This document shows positions 50,525 through 59,142 of a DNA stretch of 64,000 bases, piece after piece; position 1 is the stretch's first letter, and every line of letters starts with the position of its first letter. Origin of the DNA: JAFGCL01 sp964423835. GTDB taxonomy: Bacteria > Chloroflexota > Dehalococcoidia > UBA2247 > RBG-13-53-26. The stretch lies in NCBI GenBank assembly GCA_964423835.1, contig CAYRGJ010000006.1, positions 62,001 through 126,000 of the forward strand. Direction: 5' to 3'. The notes under the pieces were generated by a model. It saw only the letters and a list, made by a program, of their open reading frames with translations. It was not told where the DNA came from and did not search any database. A program made the position numbers and the translations under genes.

Positions 50525-53221
50525 CTAACCGGCCTCGCCCCCGGTCCGCCACACCCGGGCCACCTCCCGCGCCAGCAGGCGGTGCTCCGGCCGCTCCAGC
50601 CCCGGGTCGCCTTCGACCAGGCGCATGGCCTCGCCGCGAGCCATCTCCAGCAGGGCCACGTCCGACAAACGGGCCATGCGCAGGTCGGGCAGGCCGCTCT
50701 GCTGGGTGCCGAAGAACTCGCCCGGTCCCCGGAGGCGGAGGTCCTCCTCCGCCAGGCGGAAGCCGTCGCGGGTGCGCTCTATGATCTTCAGGCGCTCCCG
50801 CCCTTCGAACGAGGGGGATTCGGCCAGCAGCAGGCAGTAGCTCTTGTGCTCGCCCCGGCCCACCCGGCCACGGAACTGGTGAAGCTGCGACAGCCCGAAG
50901 CGGTCGGCGCCCTCGATGAGCATCACCACCGCGTTGGGCACGTCGATGCCCACCTCCACCACGGGCGTAGACACCAGTATGTCCAGCTCCTGGTCCTTGA
51001 AGCCCCGCATCACCGCTTCTTTTTCGGCGGCGGACATCCGCCCGTGCAGCAGGCCCAGCCGGAGGTCGGGGAAGACCTCCCGGGATAGCCGCTGGTACTC
51101 CGCCACCGCGGCCCTGGCCTCGATGTTCTCCGACTCCTCGATGAGGGGGCAGACCACGAAGGCCTGCCGGCCCTGGCCCACCTGGCGGCGGACGAAGTCG
51201 TAGGCGGCCTGCCTGCGCTCCGGCTCCAGCCATTTGGTCTGTATGGCCACCCGCCCCGGCGGCATCTCATCGATGACCGAGAGGTCCAGGTCGCCGTAGA
51301 GGGTGAGGGCCAGGGTGCGGGGTATGGGCGTGGCCGTCATCACCAGCACGTGCGGGTTGGCCCCCTTCTGCCGCAGCGCGGACCGCTGCAGGACGCCGAA
51401 GCGGTGCTGCTCGTCGACGACCACCACCCCCAGTTGCCGGAACTCGACGCCCTTCTGGATCAGGGCATGGGTGCCGATGACCAGGTGCAGGGCGCCATCG
51501 GCCGCCAGCTTCTGGATGCGGCGCTTCCGGGCCGCCTTGAGGCTGCCGGTGAGCAGGGCCATGGTGAAGGGGTAGGGGGGTACCGAGGGGAACTCCAGCA
51601 GCCCCTCATCTTCGCCCGGGACGTTCGCGGCCGCCCGCGCCCGGGAGCGGTCCGCCGCGGCCGTGCGGCTGGCTGCGGTTTCGCGGTCCGCCCGGCGCCG
51701 GGCGGCAGGCTGCCGGTCCGGCACGGCTTGGCCGGAGACGGCCGGCCCCCCCGGCGCGGCGCTGCCATGATCCTGCAGGCGGGACAGGAGACCGGAAATG
51801 GTATTGAAGTGCTGCTCGGCCAGGATCTCCGTCGGGGCCATCAAGGCCCCCTGGCACCCGCTGGCCGCCGCCATCAGCAGGGCGGCCGTGGCCACTACCG
51901 TCTTGCCGCTGCCCACGTCCCCCTGCAGCAGCCGGCTCATGGGCCTGGCCTGGCTGACATCGGACATGATCTCCTGCAGCACCCGCTCCTGGGCCGGCGT
52001 GAAACTGAAAGGCAGGCTGTCGTTGAAACGCTGCCGCAGGCCGCTGTCCACCATCACCCGGGCGCTGGCCTGCGTCTCCTGCCACTCCAGCTTGCGGCGG
52101 GCCACCCCCAGCTGTATCAGGAACAGCTCATCGAAGGCCAGCCGTCTCCGGGCCTCGGCCAGGCTCCGGGCCGAATCCGGGAAATGGGCCTGTTGGATGG
52201 CCTCTGGCAGCGGCAACAGACCGCGGCGCCGCCGCATCTCTGGCGGCAGGTGGTCGTCCACCCGCGGCGCCCAGTCCGCGACCACGGCCTTCATCAGCCC
52301 GCGCACCGTGCGCGGGTAGAGCCCCTCCGTCAGGGGGTAGACCGGGACCAGCAGGCCCTCGCGGGGCAGGCCCTCTGGCTCCAGGATCTCCCACTCGGGC
52401 GATTCCAGCACCTTCTTGTTTTTGTAGACCCCCACCTTGCCGAAGAGCACCAGCCGGGTGTTGGTGCGGAAGCGGCGGGCCAGGTAGGGCTGGTTGAACC
52501 ACACGGCCCGGATGTTGCCGGTCTCATCGCCCACCGTGGCCTCCGCCCCCATCCTGCCGCCGAGGTTCACCGCCCGGGCCTCCCACACTGAGGCCACCAG
52601 GGTCTGCTCCGCCCCCACCTCCAGCTCCGCCACCCGCCTCTGGCGGCCATAGTCCATGTGGCGATGGGGGAACAGGTAGAGCATGTCCCGGATGGTGCGG
52701 ACCTCCATCCGGGCGAACCTGGAGGCCACGCTGGACCCGACGCCTTTGATGGTGGTGATGGGGGAGTCCAGGGACATGCCCGGGGGTGGCGGCGTTGGCC
52801 GGGCCGGTGCCGGCGTCCGTGGGCCCGGCGGCGCGGCTGAGCCGGCTGCCGGCTTCGCTCCTGGCGCGGGGATACGCGGGTCCCGCGGCCCGGCCACCGG
52901 CTTCGCTCCCGGCGCGGGCATCCGCTGGCCCGGCAAGGGCGTGGCAGCGGCCCCTCCTTTCGGCGCCGGCCCGGAGGTGGCGGCGAGCCGGCGGCGCGCA
53001 TCCTCAGCCCATTCCCGGCGCTGCTCCGTGGTCAGGGCCGCGTACCGGAAGCCCGGCGGGCAGATGCTGGCAGCCACGGCGTCATCGGCGTCGCGGGCCT
53101 TCCTGAGATAGACCTGGAGATAGCGGTCCAGCCCGCCGACTACGGCGGCGTCCTCGTAGCCGCGGGCCTGCTCCAGGTCCAGTATCTTCAACAGGGCTTC
53201 GGCCGGTGCGCCCGATGTCAT
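50525..53221 (-). CDS. recG: ATP-dependent DNA helicase RecG
   Basis: An 898-residue fork-reversal helicase. An N-terminal region precedes the wedge OB domain, which starts near TIKGVGSSVASRFARM. Helicase motifs are GDVGSGKT (I), DEQHRFGV (II), TATPIPRT (III) and the C-terminal GRVGRGEHKSYC. It is longer than the usual 690 aa. The extra length comes from a Pro/Ala/Gly-rich N-terminal linker with a repeated PAPGAKP unit, and from a second Arg/Ala-rich insertion of about 55 residues between motifs I and II. ATG 53221 overlaps the DegV stop by 4 bases. Confidence 0.93.
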   Translation of the reverse strand: MTSGAPAEALLKILDLEQARGYEDAAVVGGLDRYLQVYLRKARDADDAVAASICPPGFRYAALTTEQRREWAEDARRRLAATSGPAPKGGAAATPLPGQRMPAPGAKPVAGPRDPRIPAPGAKPAAGSAAPPGPRTPAPARPTPPPPGMSLDSPITTIKGVGSSVASRFARMEVRTIRDMLYLFPHRHMDYGRQRRVAELEVGAEQTLVASVWEARAVNLGGRMGAEATVGDETGNIRAVWFNQPYLARRFRTNTRLVLFGKVGVYKNKKVLESPEWEILEPEGLPREGLLVPVYPLTEGLYPRTVRGLMKAVVADWAPRVDDHLPPEMRRRRGLLPLPEAIQQAHFPDSARSLAEARRRLAFDELFLIQLGVARRKLEWQETQASARVMVDSGLRQRFNDSLPFSFTPAQERVLQEIMSDVSQARPMSRLLQGDVGSGKTVVATAALLMAAASGCQGALMAPTEILAEQHFNTISGLLSRLQDHGSAAPGGPAVSGQAVPDRQPAARRRADRETAASRTAAADRSRARAAANVPGEDEGLLEFPSVPPYPFTMALLTGSLKAARKRRIQKLAADGALHLVIGTHALIQKGVEFRQLGVVVVDEQHRFGVLQRSALRQKGANPHVLVMTATPIPRTLALTLYGDLDLSVIDEMPPGRVAIQTKWLEPERRQAAYDFVRRQVGQGRQAFVVCPLIEESENIEARAAVAEYQRLSREVFPDLRLGLLHGRMSAAEKEAVMRGFKDQELDILVSTPVVEVGIDVPNAVVMLIEGADRFGLSQLHQFRGRVGRGEHKSYCLLLAESPSFEGRERLKIIERTRDGFRLAEEDLRLRGPGEFFGTQQSGLPDLRMARLSDVALLEMARGEAMRLVEGDPGLERPEHRLLAREVARVWRTGGEAG

Positions 53222-54165
53222 CGTTGTTTGCCCGCAGGCGGCTGCCGCCGGGAGATGCGCAGGGCGGGCAGCGTGAACTTCTTGCCTGTGGTCTTACTGC
53301 CTCTGCCTCCGGCCTCCCCCGCCTTGCCGGCTTCGCGCTCGATCAGGGCCACCAACAAGGCCCCCGGGCCGGCGTGGACGCCGATGGCCGCCCCCAGCCC
53401 GGCGATCACCGGATGGCGCTGCCCGGAGATCGCCTCGATCCGCTCCGCCAGCTGGCGGGCATCATCCGGGGCATTGGCGTGGGCCACGGCCACCGCCTCC
53501 AGGGGGAGGTGCCGGGAGACGAACTGGAGCAGCCGCTCCATGCCCATGCTCCGGGTCCGGGTGACCCCGGAGGGGCGCACCCATCCGTCCTTCATCTCCA
53601 GCATCGGCTTGACCCTGACCAGGGCCCCCAGCAGCGCTCCGCTCTTGCCCAGGCGCCCGCCCTTCAGAATGTACCTGGCCGTGTCCAGCATGGCCATGCC
53701 GTAGCTGCGGCGGATGGTGCCGCGCACGGTGGCCGCGATATCATCCAGCGGCTCTCCCTCGCGGGCCTGGCCCGCGGCCCGCATGGCCAGCAGGCCCAGG
53801 CACATGGTGGTCAGCTGCGAGTCCACCACCTCGATGCGGCTCTTGCCCGCAAATGAGCGCTTGCCGGTGGTGGCCGCATCGAAGATGGCCGAGACCTTCG
53901 AGCTGGTGGTCAGGCAAAGGATCTCGTCGCTCTCCCGGGACAGCCGCTGAAAGACCTCCAGGAACTCGCCCGGAGCCGGCGCGGAGGTGGTGGGGTGCAC
54001 CGGGCCACTCACCATCCTGTCGTACAGCTGCTCCGGGGTGATATCCATGCCGTCCCGGAAGGCCTGGCTGCCGAAACGCACGCTGACCGGCACGATGGCG
54101 ATCCCGAGCTCTTCCGCGATATGCGGCGGGAGATCGGAGGTGCTGTCGGTGACCACCTTTACCAT
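53218..54165 (-). CDS. DegV/FakB-family fatty-acid-binding protein
   Basis: A 315-residue DegV protein with the N-terminal VTDSTSDLP motif, a TSAPAPGEF loop and SKVSAIFDAA, which line a fatty-acid pocket. DegV/FakB proteins present bound fatty acid to the kinase FakA; here fakA is the gene immediately upstream in the same direction (27 bases), which supports that role. The last 35 residues are a basic Gly/Lys/Arg tail not typical of the family. Confidence 0.9.
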   Translation of the reverse strand: MVKVVTDSTSDLPPHIAEELGIAIVPVSVRFGSQAFRDGMDITPEQLYDRMVSGPVHPTTSAPAPGEFLEVFQRLSRESDEILCLTTSSKVSAIFDAATTGKRSFAGKSRIEVVDSQLTTMCLGLLAMRAAGQAREGEPLDDIAATVRGTIRRSYGMAMLDTARYILKGGRLGKSGALLGALVRVKPMLEMKDGWVRPSGVTRTRSMGMERLLQFVSRHLPLEAVAVAHANAPDDARQLAERIEAISGQRHPVIAGLGAAIGVHAGPGALLVALIEREAGKAGEAGGRGSKTTGKKFTLPALRISRRQPPAGKQR

Positions 54166-54192
54166 GGCGGCCTGGCCTCCTGTGTTGAGACG

Positions 54193-55917
54193 CTACTCTA
54201 CTGACGCGATGTAGTGGTAGTGCGGCTGGCCACCGTAGACCAGCTCCACTTCCAGGCGGGGAAGCTTCTTCCGGACGGCCTCGGCCACGGCCTCCGCCTC
54301 GGAGCGCCGGGTGGCCTGGCCGTAGTAGATGGTGACTATCTCGCTCTGGCTGGTGTCCATCTTGCCCAGCAGGTCTACGAGGACCCCGGCCGGCTTGTCC
54401 CCGGTGGCCGCCAGATCGCCGTCCACGAAGCCGATGGCCTGGCGGTTGCCGATCTTGACGTCGCCGATCTTCGCCGTCCGGACGGCCCGGGTCACCTCCA
54501 GAGTCTTCACTGAGGGCAGGGCGCTCTCCATGGCGGCGGCGTTGGCCTTGAGGTCGGCGTCGTAGTTGAAGGCCAGCAGGGCGGCCACTCCCTGCGGTAT
54601 GGTGCGGGTGGGGACCACCTTCACCTTCTTGGACGTCAGCTCCTGGACCTGCCTGGCGGCCGGGACCACGTTCTCGTTGTTGGGGAGGATGATGACCTTC
54701 TGCTGCGGCACCGACTCCACGGCCTGGAGCATGTCCCTGGTGCTCGGATTCATGGTCTGGCCCCCGGGCACTATGGCCCCGGCGCCCAGGCTGCGGAAGA
54801 CCTGGCCCAGGCCGTCGCCGGACACGACCGCCACCGTGGCGATCTCCGGCTGGGGGGCCTGGGCCTTGACCATCTCGGCATACTGCTTGTGCTGGTCATC
54901 CATGTTCTGGATCTTGATCTCGTGCAGGGTGCCCATGGCGGCGGCCCGGTGCAGGACCCGCCCGGGGTCGAAGGTGTGGATGTGAACGTGCACCAGGTCC
55001 TCATCGCCGGCCACGATGAGCGACTTTCCGTGGCTGGCCAGGCTCTTCTTCATCCTCTCCGGGTCAAGCTTCCGGCGCCCCTGCAGCACGAATTCGGTGC
55101 AGTAGCCGTATGGCTCCTCCTTCTCGATCGCCAGATGGGCGGACCGGGACCCCAGCGGAATGGAGCTGGCCACCACCTCGGGCCGGCGGTCCCTGATGAA
55201 GTCGGTCTCGCCCCTGAGGTGGTGCAGGGCGCCCTCCAGCAGGACGTAGAGCCCCTGCCCGCCGGCGTCCACCACCCCGGCCTGCTTCAGCGCGGGCAGG
55301 AGCGTGGGGGTCCTGGCCACGGATTCCCTGGCTGCCGCCACCGTGGCCTCCATGACCGGGACCAGGTCCCGGCTGCCCGCCGAGGCTTCCCGGGCCGCCG
55401 CCGATGCTTCGCGGACGACGGTCAGGATGGTCCCTTCCACCGGGTGGGTCAGGGCCTTGTAGGCCACGGTGGACCCGCGCCCCAGGGCCTCGGCGAAGTC
55501 GCGGGCGCTGAACGAGTCGCGGCCTTCCAGCCCCCGCGCCAGGCCGCGGAATATCTGGGACAGGATGACGCCGCTGTTTCCCCTGGCGCCCATGAGAGCG
55601 CCGCGGGCCATGGCCTGGGCCACCACCCCGGCATTGCCATCGGGGGCCCGGTAGGCCTCCTCCAGCGTGGACCGCATGGTCAGCAGCATGTTGGTGCCGC
55701 AGTCGCCGTCGGGCACGGGGAAGACGTTCAGAGCATTGATGTCCGGCGCGCTCTTCTCCAGCCAGGACGTGGCCGTGGTGAACATGTCCCTGAGGTCCTG
55801 GCCGGTATACGTGGCGGCTGCGGAGGCTGGGTCTTTCGCTGCATCCTTCCCCGCGGGCTCCGTCCCTGAGCGCCTTGAGACCGGTGCCGGGCCCTTTGCT
55901 CTCTGCTTTTCTTGCAT
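54193..55917 (-). CDS. fakA: Fatty acid kinase catalytic subunit (DAK2-domain)
   Basis: A 574-residue FakA-type kinase. After a 35-residue Lys/Ala-rich leader, the DhaL/DAK2 ATP-binding domain starts with DMFTTATSWLEKSAPDINALNVFPVPDGD and continues with GARGNSGVILSQIFRG. A middle DUF1949-like part and the C-terminal DegV-like domain (IVPGGQTMNPST, ILPNNENV) follow. With DegV/FakB it would phosphorylate exogenous or released fatty acids; the thioesterase at 45.4 kb could supply them. ATG 55917. Confidence 0.92.
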   Translation of the reverse strand: MQEKQRAKGPAPVSRRSGTEPAGKDAAKDPASAAATYTGQDLRDMFTTATSWLEKSAPDINALNVFPVPDGDCGTNMLLTMRSTLEEAYRAPDGNAGVVAQAMARGALMGARGNSGVILSQIFRGLARGLEGRDSFSARDFAEALGRGSTVAYKALTHPVEGTILTVVREASAAAREASAGSRDLVPVMEATVAAARESVARTPTLLPALKQAGVVDAGGQGLYVLLEGALHHLRGETDFIRDRRPEVVASSIPLGSRSAHLAIEKEEPYGYCTEFVLQGRRKLDPERMKKSLASHGKSLIVAGDEDLVHVHIHTFDPGRVLHRAAAMGTLHEIKIQNMDDQHKQYAEMVKAQAPQPEIATVAVVSGDGLGQVFRSLGAGAIVPGGQTMNPSTRDMLQAVESVPQQKVIILPNNENVVPAARQVQELTSKKVKVVPTRTIPQGVAALLAFNYDADLKANAAAMESALPSVKTLEVTRAVRTAKIGDVKIGNRQAIGFVDGDLAATGDKPAGVLVDLLGKMDTSQSEIVTIYYGQATRRSEAEAVAEAVRKKLPRLEVELVYGGQPHYHYIASVE

Positions 55918-55934
55918 ATTCCGGGCTCTCCCTG

Positions 55935-55941
55935 TATTATC
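55935..55941. promoter_or_regulatory. Shared AT-rich -10 region between fakA and rpmB
   Basis: Plus strand TATTAT at 55935-55940 and minus strand GATAAT from 55941 to 55936 overlap almost completely, so one AT-rich core may serve both divergent genes. The minus -10 is 18 bases before the fakA ATG. Confidence 0.35.
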
Positions 55942-55999
55942 TACATGGTAATCTTACAGCAGCAGCGGCCCCTATCAAAGATCGAGGTAGACAAGAACC

Positions 56000-56185
56000 G
56001 TGGCAATGTGCGACATCTGCGGCAAGAAGAACCAGTCCGGCTTCAACGTGAGCCACTCCAAGCGCCACACCCACCGCATCTGGGCGCCGAACGTTCAATC
56101 CGCCGTGCTGATGGTGGATGGGACCAAGAAGAGGCTTAAGGTGTGCACCCGGTGCCTGCGCACCTACCAGAAGCATACTCAGTAA
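56000..56185 (+). CDS. rpmB: 50S ribosomal protein L28
   Basis: A 61-residue zinc-containing (C+) L28: MCDICGKK at the N-terminus and VCTRCLR near the end give the four zinc cysteines, with VSHSKRHTHRIWAPN between. GTG 56000 starts MAMC; ATG 56006 is an alternative. The 3' end overlaps argH by 7 bases on the opposite strand. The fakA-rpmB divergent pairing is common in bacteria. Confidence 0.95.
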   Translation: MAMCDICGKKNQSGFNVSHSKRHTHRIWAPNVQSAVLMVDGTKKRLKVCTRCLRTYQKHTQ

Positions 56186-57564
56186 CCGCCGTCCCCGCTC
56201 TTCACCAGTCCCCTGGCCCTGGCCAGCTGGGCCTCTACCTGCCTGGGCGCCGTGCCGCCCACCACGTTCCGGGCCTTGACCGAAGTCTCCACGCTGATGT
56301 CCAGCACCGCCGCGTCAAAGAGCGGCGAGAACTGCCGGTACTCGCCCAGCTCCAGCTGGTGCAGCTCTTTCCCCTTGCCGGCGGAGTAGCTCACCAGTTT
56401 GGCCACCACCTCGTGGGCCCGGCGGAAGGGCAACCCCTTCTTGGCCAGGTAGTCGGCCACGTCCGTGGCCAGGATGTAGCCCGCGCCGGCGGCCTGGCCG
56501 GCGCGCTCGGCCTTGACCGTGACCGTCTTCAGCATCCCGGCGAAGACCGCCAGGGTGGAGAGCAGGGTGTCCACCGTGTCGAAAAGGCCCTCCTTGTCCT
56601 CCTGCAGGTCCTTGTTGTAGGACAGGGGCAGGCCCTTCATGGTGGCCAGCAGGGCCGACAGGTGGCCGTAGACGCGCCCCGTCTTGCCCCGGCCCAGCTC
56701 AGCCACATCCGCGTTCTTCTTCTGCGGCATGATGCTGGAACCGGTGGCGTAGGCGTCATCTATCTCGATGAACCCGAACTCGGCCGAGGACCACAGCACC
56801 AGCTCCTCAGCCAGGCGGGACAGGTGCATCATGGCCAGGCTGGCGGCCGCCTCGTACTCGATGACGAAATCCCGGTCGGAGACCGCGTCCAGGCTGTTCT
56901 GGCTGACCTGGGCGAAGCCGAGCTGGCCGGCCACGAAGGCCCGGTCGATGCGGTAGGGCACCCCCGCCAGGGCCCCGCTTCCCAGGGGCATCACGTCGGT
57001 GCGTTTCAGGCAGTCCCGGAACCGCCCGACATCCCGCTCCAGCATCTCGAAATAGGCCAGCAGGTGGTGCGCCAGCAGGACCGGCTGGGCCCGCTGCAGG
57101 TGGGTGTAGCCCGGCATCACCACCTCCCGGTGGGACTCGGCCACGTCCAGCAGCGCGGATTGCAGGGCCCGCAGGGCCTGCAGGGTCTCCGCGATGGCCT
57201 CTTTGCAGTATAGCCGCAAGTCAACGGCCACCTGGTCGTTGCGGGAGCGGGCCGTGTGCAGCTTGCCGGCGATGTCCCCCACCTTTTCGGTCAGGCGGGC
57301 CTCGATGTTCATGTGGATGTCCTCGAGGTCTTCCCTGAACTGGAGCTCGCCACGCTCGATCTCCTCGCGAATGGACACCAGCCCCATGCCGATGAGCTCC
57401 GCCTCCTTGTCCGTGATGATGTTCTGGCGGGCCAGCATCTTCGCATGGGCCAGGCTGCCGGCTATGTCCTGCTGGTACAGGCGATGATCGAAAGGGATCG
57501 AGGCCGTGTAGCGCTGCACCAGCCGGTCGGCGTCTTTCTGGAAGCGTCCGCGAATCTGGCTCAT
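56179..57564 (-). CDS. argH: Argininosuccinate lyase
   Basis: A 461-residue enzyme giving arginine and fumarate in the last arginine step. The signature GSSIMPQKKNAD (about 281-292) is intact, as are HTARSRNDQVA and GYTHLQRAQPV. ATG 57564. It lies downstream of argG in the same direction, but a zinc-ribbon membrane protein and a lipoprotein gene intervene. Confidence 0.96.
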   Translation of the reverse strand: MSQIRGRFQKDADRLVQRYTASIPFDHRLYQQDIAGSLAHAKMLARQNIITDKEAELIGMGLVSIREEIERGELQFREDLEDIHMNIEARLTEKVGDIAGKLHTARSRNDQVAVDLRLYCKEAIAETLQALRALQSALLDVAESHREVVMPGYTHLQRAQPVLLAHHLLAYFEMLERDVGRFRDCLKRTDVMPLGSGALAGVPYRIDRAFVAGQLGFAQVSQNSLDAVSDRDFVIEYEAAASLAMMHLSRLAEELVLWSSAEFGFIEIDDAYATGSSIMPQKKNADVAELGRGKTGRVYGHLSALLATMKGLPLSYNKDLQEDKEGLFDTVDTLLSTLAVFAGMLKTVTVKAERAGQAAGAGYILATDVADYLAKKGLPFRRAHEVVAKLVSYSAGKGKELHQLELGEYRQFSPLFDAAVLDISVETSVKARNVVGGTAPRQVEAQLARARGLVKSGDGGY

Positions 57565-57629
57565 CTCATCCGTCCCGTAGTGGCCATATTACCACATTCG
57601 CCTGGAGGCGCAAGAGCGCTCGGGACTGG

Positions 57630-57714
57630 GTCCCGCTTCGGCCCCCGTCTATGGGGAGGACGTCCTGTTCCGTCCCGTCCCGCTTCGGCCGCGTTTATGG
57701 GGACGGCGTCCCTG
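57630..57714. repeat. 38-bp imperfect repeat duplicating the 3' end of the zinc-ribbon membrane gene
   Basis: 57630-57667 and 57677-57714 are clearly related with a few mismatches and small indels; both share GTCCCGCTTCGGCC and TATGGGGA. The second copy contains the gene's TAA stop; the first has TAG at the same place. Confidence 0.7.
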
Positions 57715-58120
57715 GCTCGAACTCGTCCCGGCCCATGATCACCAGGACCAGGGCGGCCACCCCGGGGAGGGTCGAGGTCAGCACCAGGGCGATGGCCCCC
57801 AGCAGGGCCATGGCCCAGCTCTTTCTCTTCAGAGCGAAGACGCCGCCGATGATGGCCAGGATGGCGGGGATGGTCGCCGAGAGGAGCAGCAGCAGGACGA
57901 AGGGAGGGACCTCCTCGTCGTTGATGGGTCTGGACAGCAGGATCTCGGCGACGATGATGGAGAGCAGGCTTAGGGCGCCGAAGGCGATCTCGATGATGCC
58001 GGCGGCCAGGCTCAGGTTTCTCTTGCCCGCCGGCGCCCGGGCGCCCGCCAGGCTGGCGCCGCAGGCGGCGCAGAAGGCCGCCCCGTCGCTGTTCTCCCGG
58101 CCGCATTTTGGACAGAACAT
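57695..58120 (-). CDS. Zinc-ribbon membrane protein
   Basis: A 141-residue protein with an N-terminal zinc ribbon (MFCPKCGRENSD with CAACG) followed by three or four membrane helices (LSLAAGIIEIAFGALSLLSII, FVLLLLLSATIPAILAIIGG, AMALLGAIALVLTS). DUF4064-like or similar small membrane families are candidates. AAGGAG precedes ATG 58120. Function unknown. It lies between the lipoprotein gene and argH. Confidence 0.75.
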   Translation of the reverse strand: MFCPKCGRENSDGAAFCAACGASLAGARAPAGKRNLSLAAGIIEIAFGALSLLSIIVAEILLSRPINDEEVPPFVLLLLLSATIPAILAIIGGVFALKRKSWAMALLGAIALVLTSTLPGVAALVLVIMGRDEFEPGTPSP

Positions 58121-58149
58121 GAAGACGGCTCCTTCCTATGCGGTCTGCT

Positions 58150-58204
58150 CGATGGCCTCCGGGGGCGCCGGACTCCCGGAGCCTACCCGATGGCCTCCGG
58201 GGGC
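58150..58204. repeat. 17-bp direct repeat duplicating the 3' end of the lipoprotein gene
   Basis: CGATGGCCTCCGGGGGC occurs at 58150-58166 and 58188-58204, period 38. The second copy encodes the lipoprotein C-terminus (PPEAIG) on the minus strand; the first lies just past its stop. Confidence 0.75.
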
Positions 58205-59019
58205 ACGGTGACGGATACCCACTGGTTGTAGCTGTGGAAATGCGCCACCCCGGTAACGGTGATGTCCACGTCGCCGGCGCCCAGGGACTGGTCAATCTCG
58301 GCCCCCGGCATGCGCAGCGCCACCTGGGTCTCCGACTTGATCAGCCGGGAGCTGTCTTTGGCGATCCACTGGCGGACGGTGGCGCTCTGCAGCCACTCCT
58401 CCTTGAACTCGGGAAGCTGGGCCCCATCGCCCATGAAGGCCTCCAGGTTCAGCGTGGCTATGGTCCCGGCCAGGTCCGGAGTGAGGTCGAATACGTAGCA
58501 GGCCACCCCGTCCATGTTCTCCTCGCCGGCCAGGGTCCGGCCGGCCGACTGCAGGACATCCACCTGCTGCTTCATGACCTCGGCCGTCTGCCAGTAGTCG
58601 GCGGCCAGGTCCGATTTGCCCCACTGGAAGCCGGACGGGGCGTCAGACAGGCCCGCGTAGAGGTGGTTGTCAATCAGGAATGCCTGGGCGTAGTACTTGA
58701 AAACGGCGGAGGCCGCGTCCTGGCCTATGCCCAGCGTCACATCGAGCTGCATCCGGCGGTGGCTGGCGTCTACGGCCGCCCTGGTGTCCATGAAGCCAAT
58801 GAGGGTGCTCTTGGAGGCCTCGGTTTCCTGGAGCAACTTCCCGGTCACCTTGGAGTCCATGCGGTAGGTCTCCAGGCTGGACCGGGCGGCCACCGCTTTG
58901 GCCACGACCTCGTCGGCATCCACCGACGGGCCCTTGTCGGAGCAGGCCGGCGCCAGAAACGCCAGCAGAACCAGGACCAGGGAAAAGAGGACGACCAGTC
59001 TACCGGTAGCTGTTCTCAT
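58183..59019 (-). CDS. Predicted lipoprotein, LppX/DUF6612-like
   Basis: A 278-residue secreted lipoprotein: residues 1-26 form a signal peptide with a lipobox (LAFLAPAC, Cys at about 26). The rest resembles LolA/LppX-fold lipoproteins that carry lipids or act as extracytoplasmic sensors (LETYRMDSKVTGKL, then MRMQLDVTL-like strands and a C-terminal FHSYNQWVSVTVP). ATG 59019 has GGAGGGG upstream; a frame to 59118 is longer but lacks a signal. Not an arginine enzyme despite its position. Confidence 0.8.
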   Translation of the reverse strand: MRTATGRLVVLFSLVLVLLAFLAPACSDKGPSVDADEVVAKAVAARSSLETYRMDSKVTGKLLQETEASKSTLIGFMDTRAAVDASHRRMQLDVTLGIGQDAASAVFKYYAQAFLIDNHLYAGLSDAPSGFQWGKSDLAADYWQTAEVMKQQVDVLQSAGRTLAGEENMDGVACYVFDLTPDLAGTIATLNLEAFMGDGAQLPEFKEEWLQSATVRQWIAKDSSRLIKSETQVALRMPGAEIDQSLGAGDVDITVTGVAHFHSYNQWVSVTVPPEAIG

Positions 59020-59142
59020 AGCATCCCCCTCCGATGTCATGACCGCCGCCACGGCTGCGATGGCATCGCCGTGAGCCTGCGCGGAGCTCACAGTGTCAGA
59101 AGGTATCACCTCGGACACTTTATGTCAAACGGGGGCCGGTTC

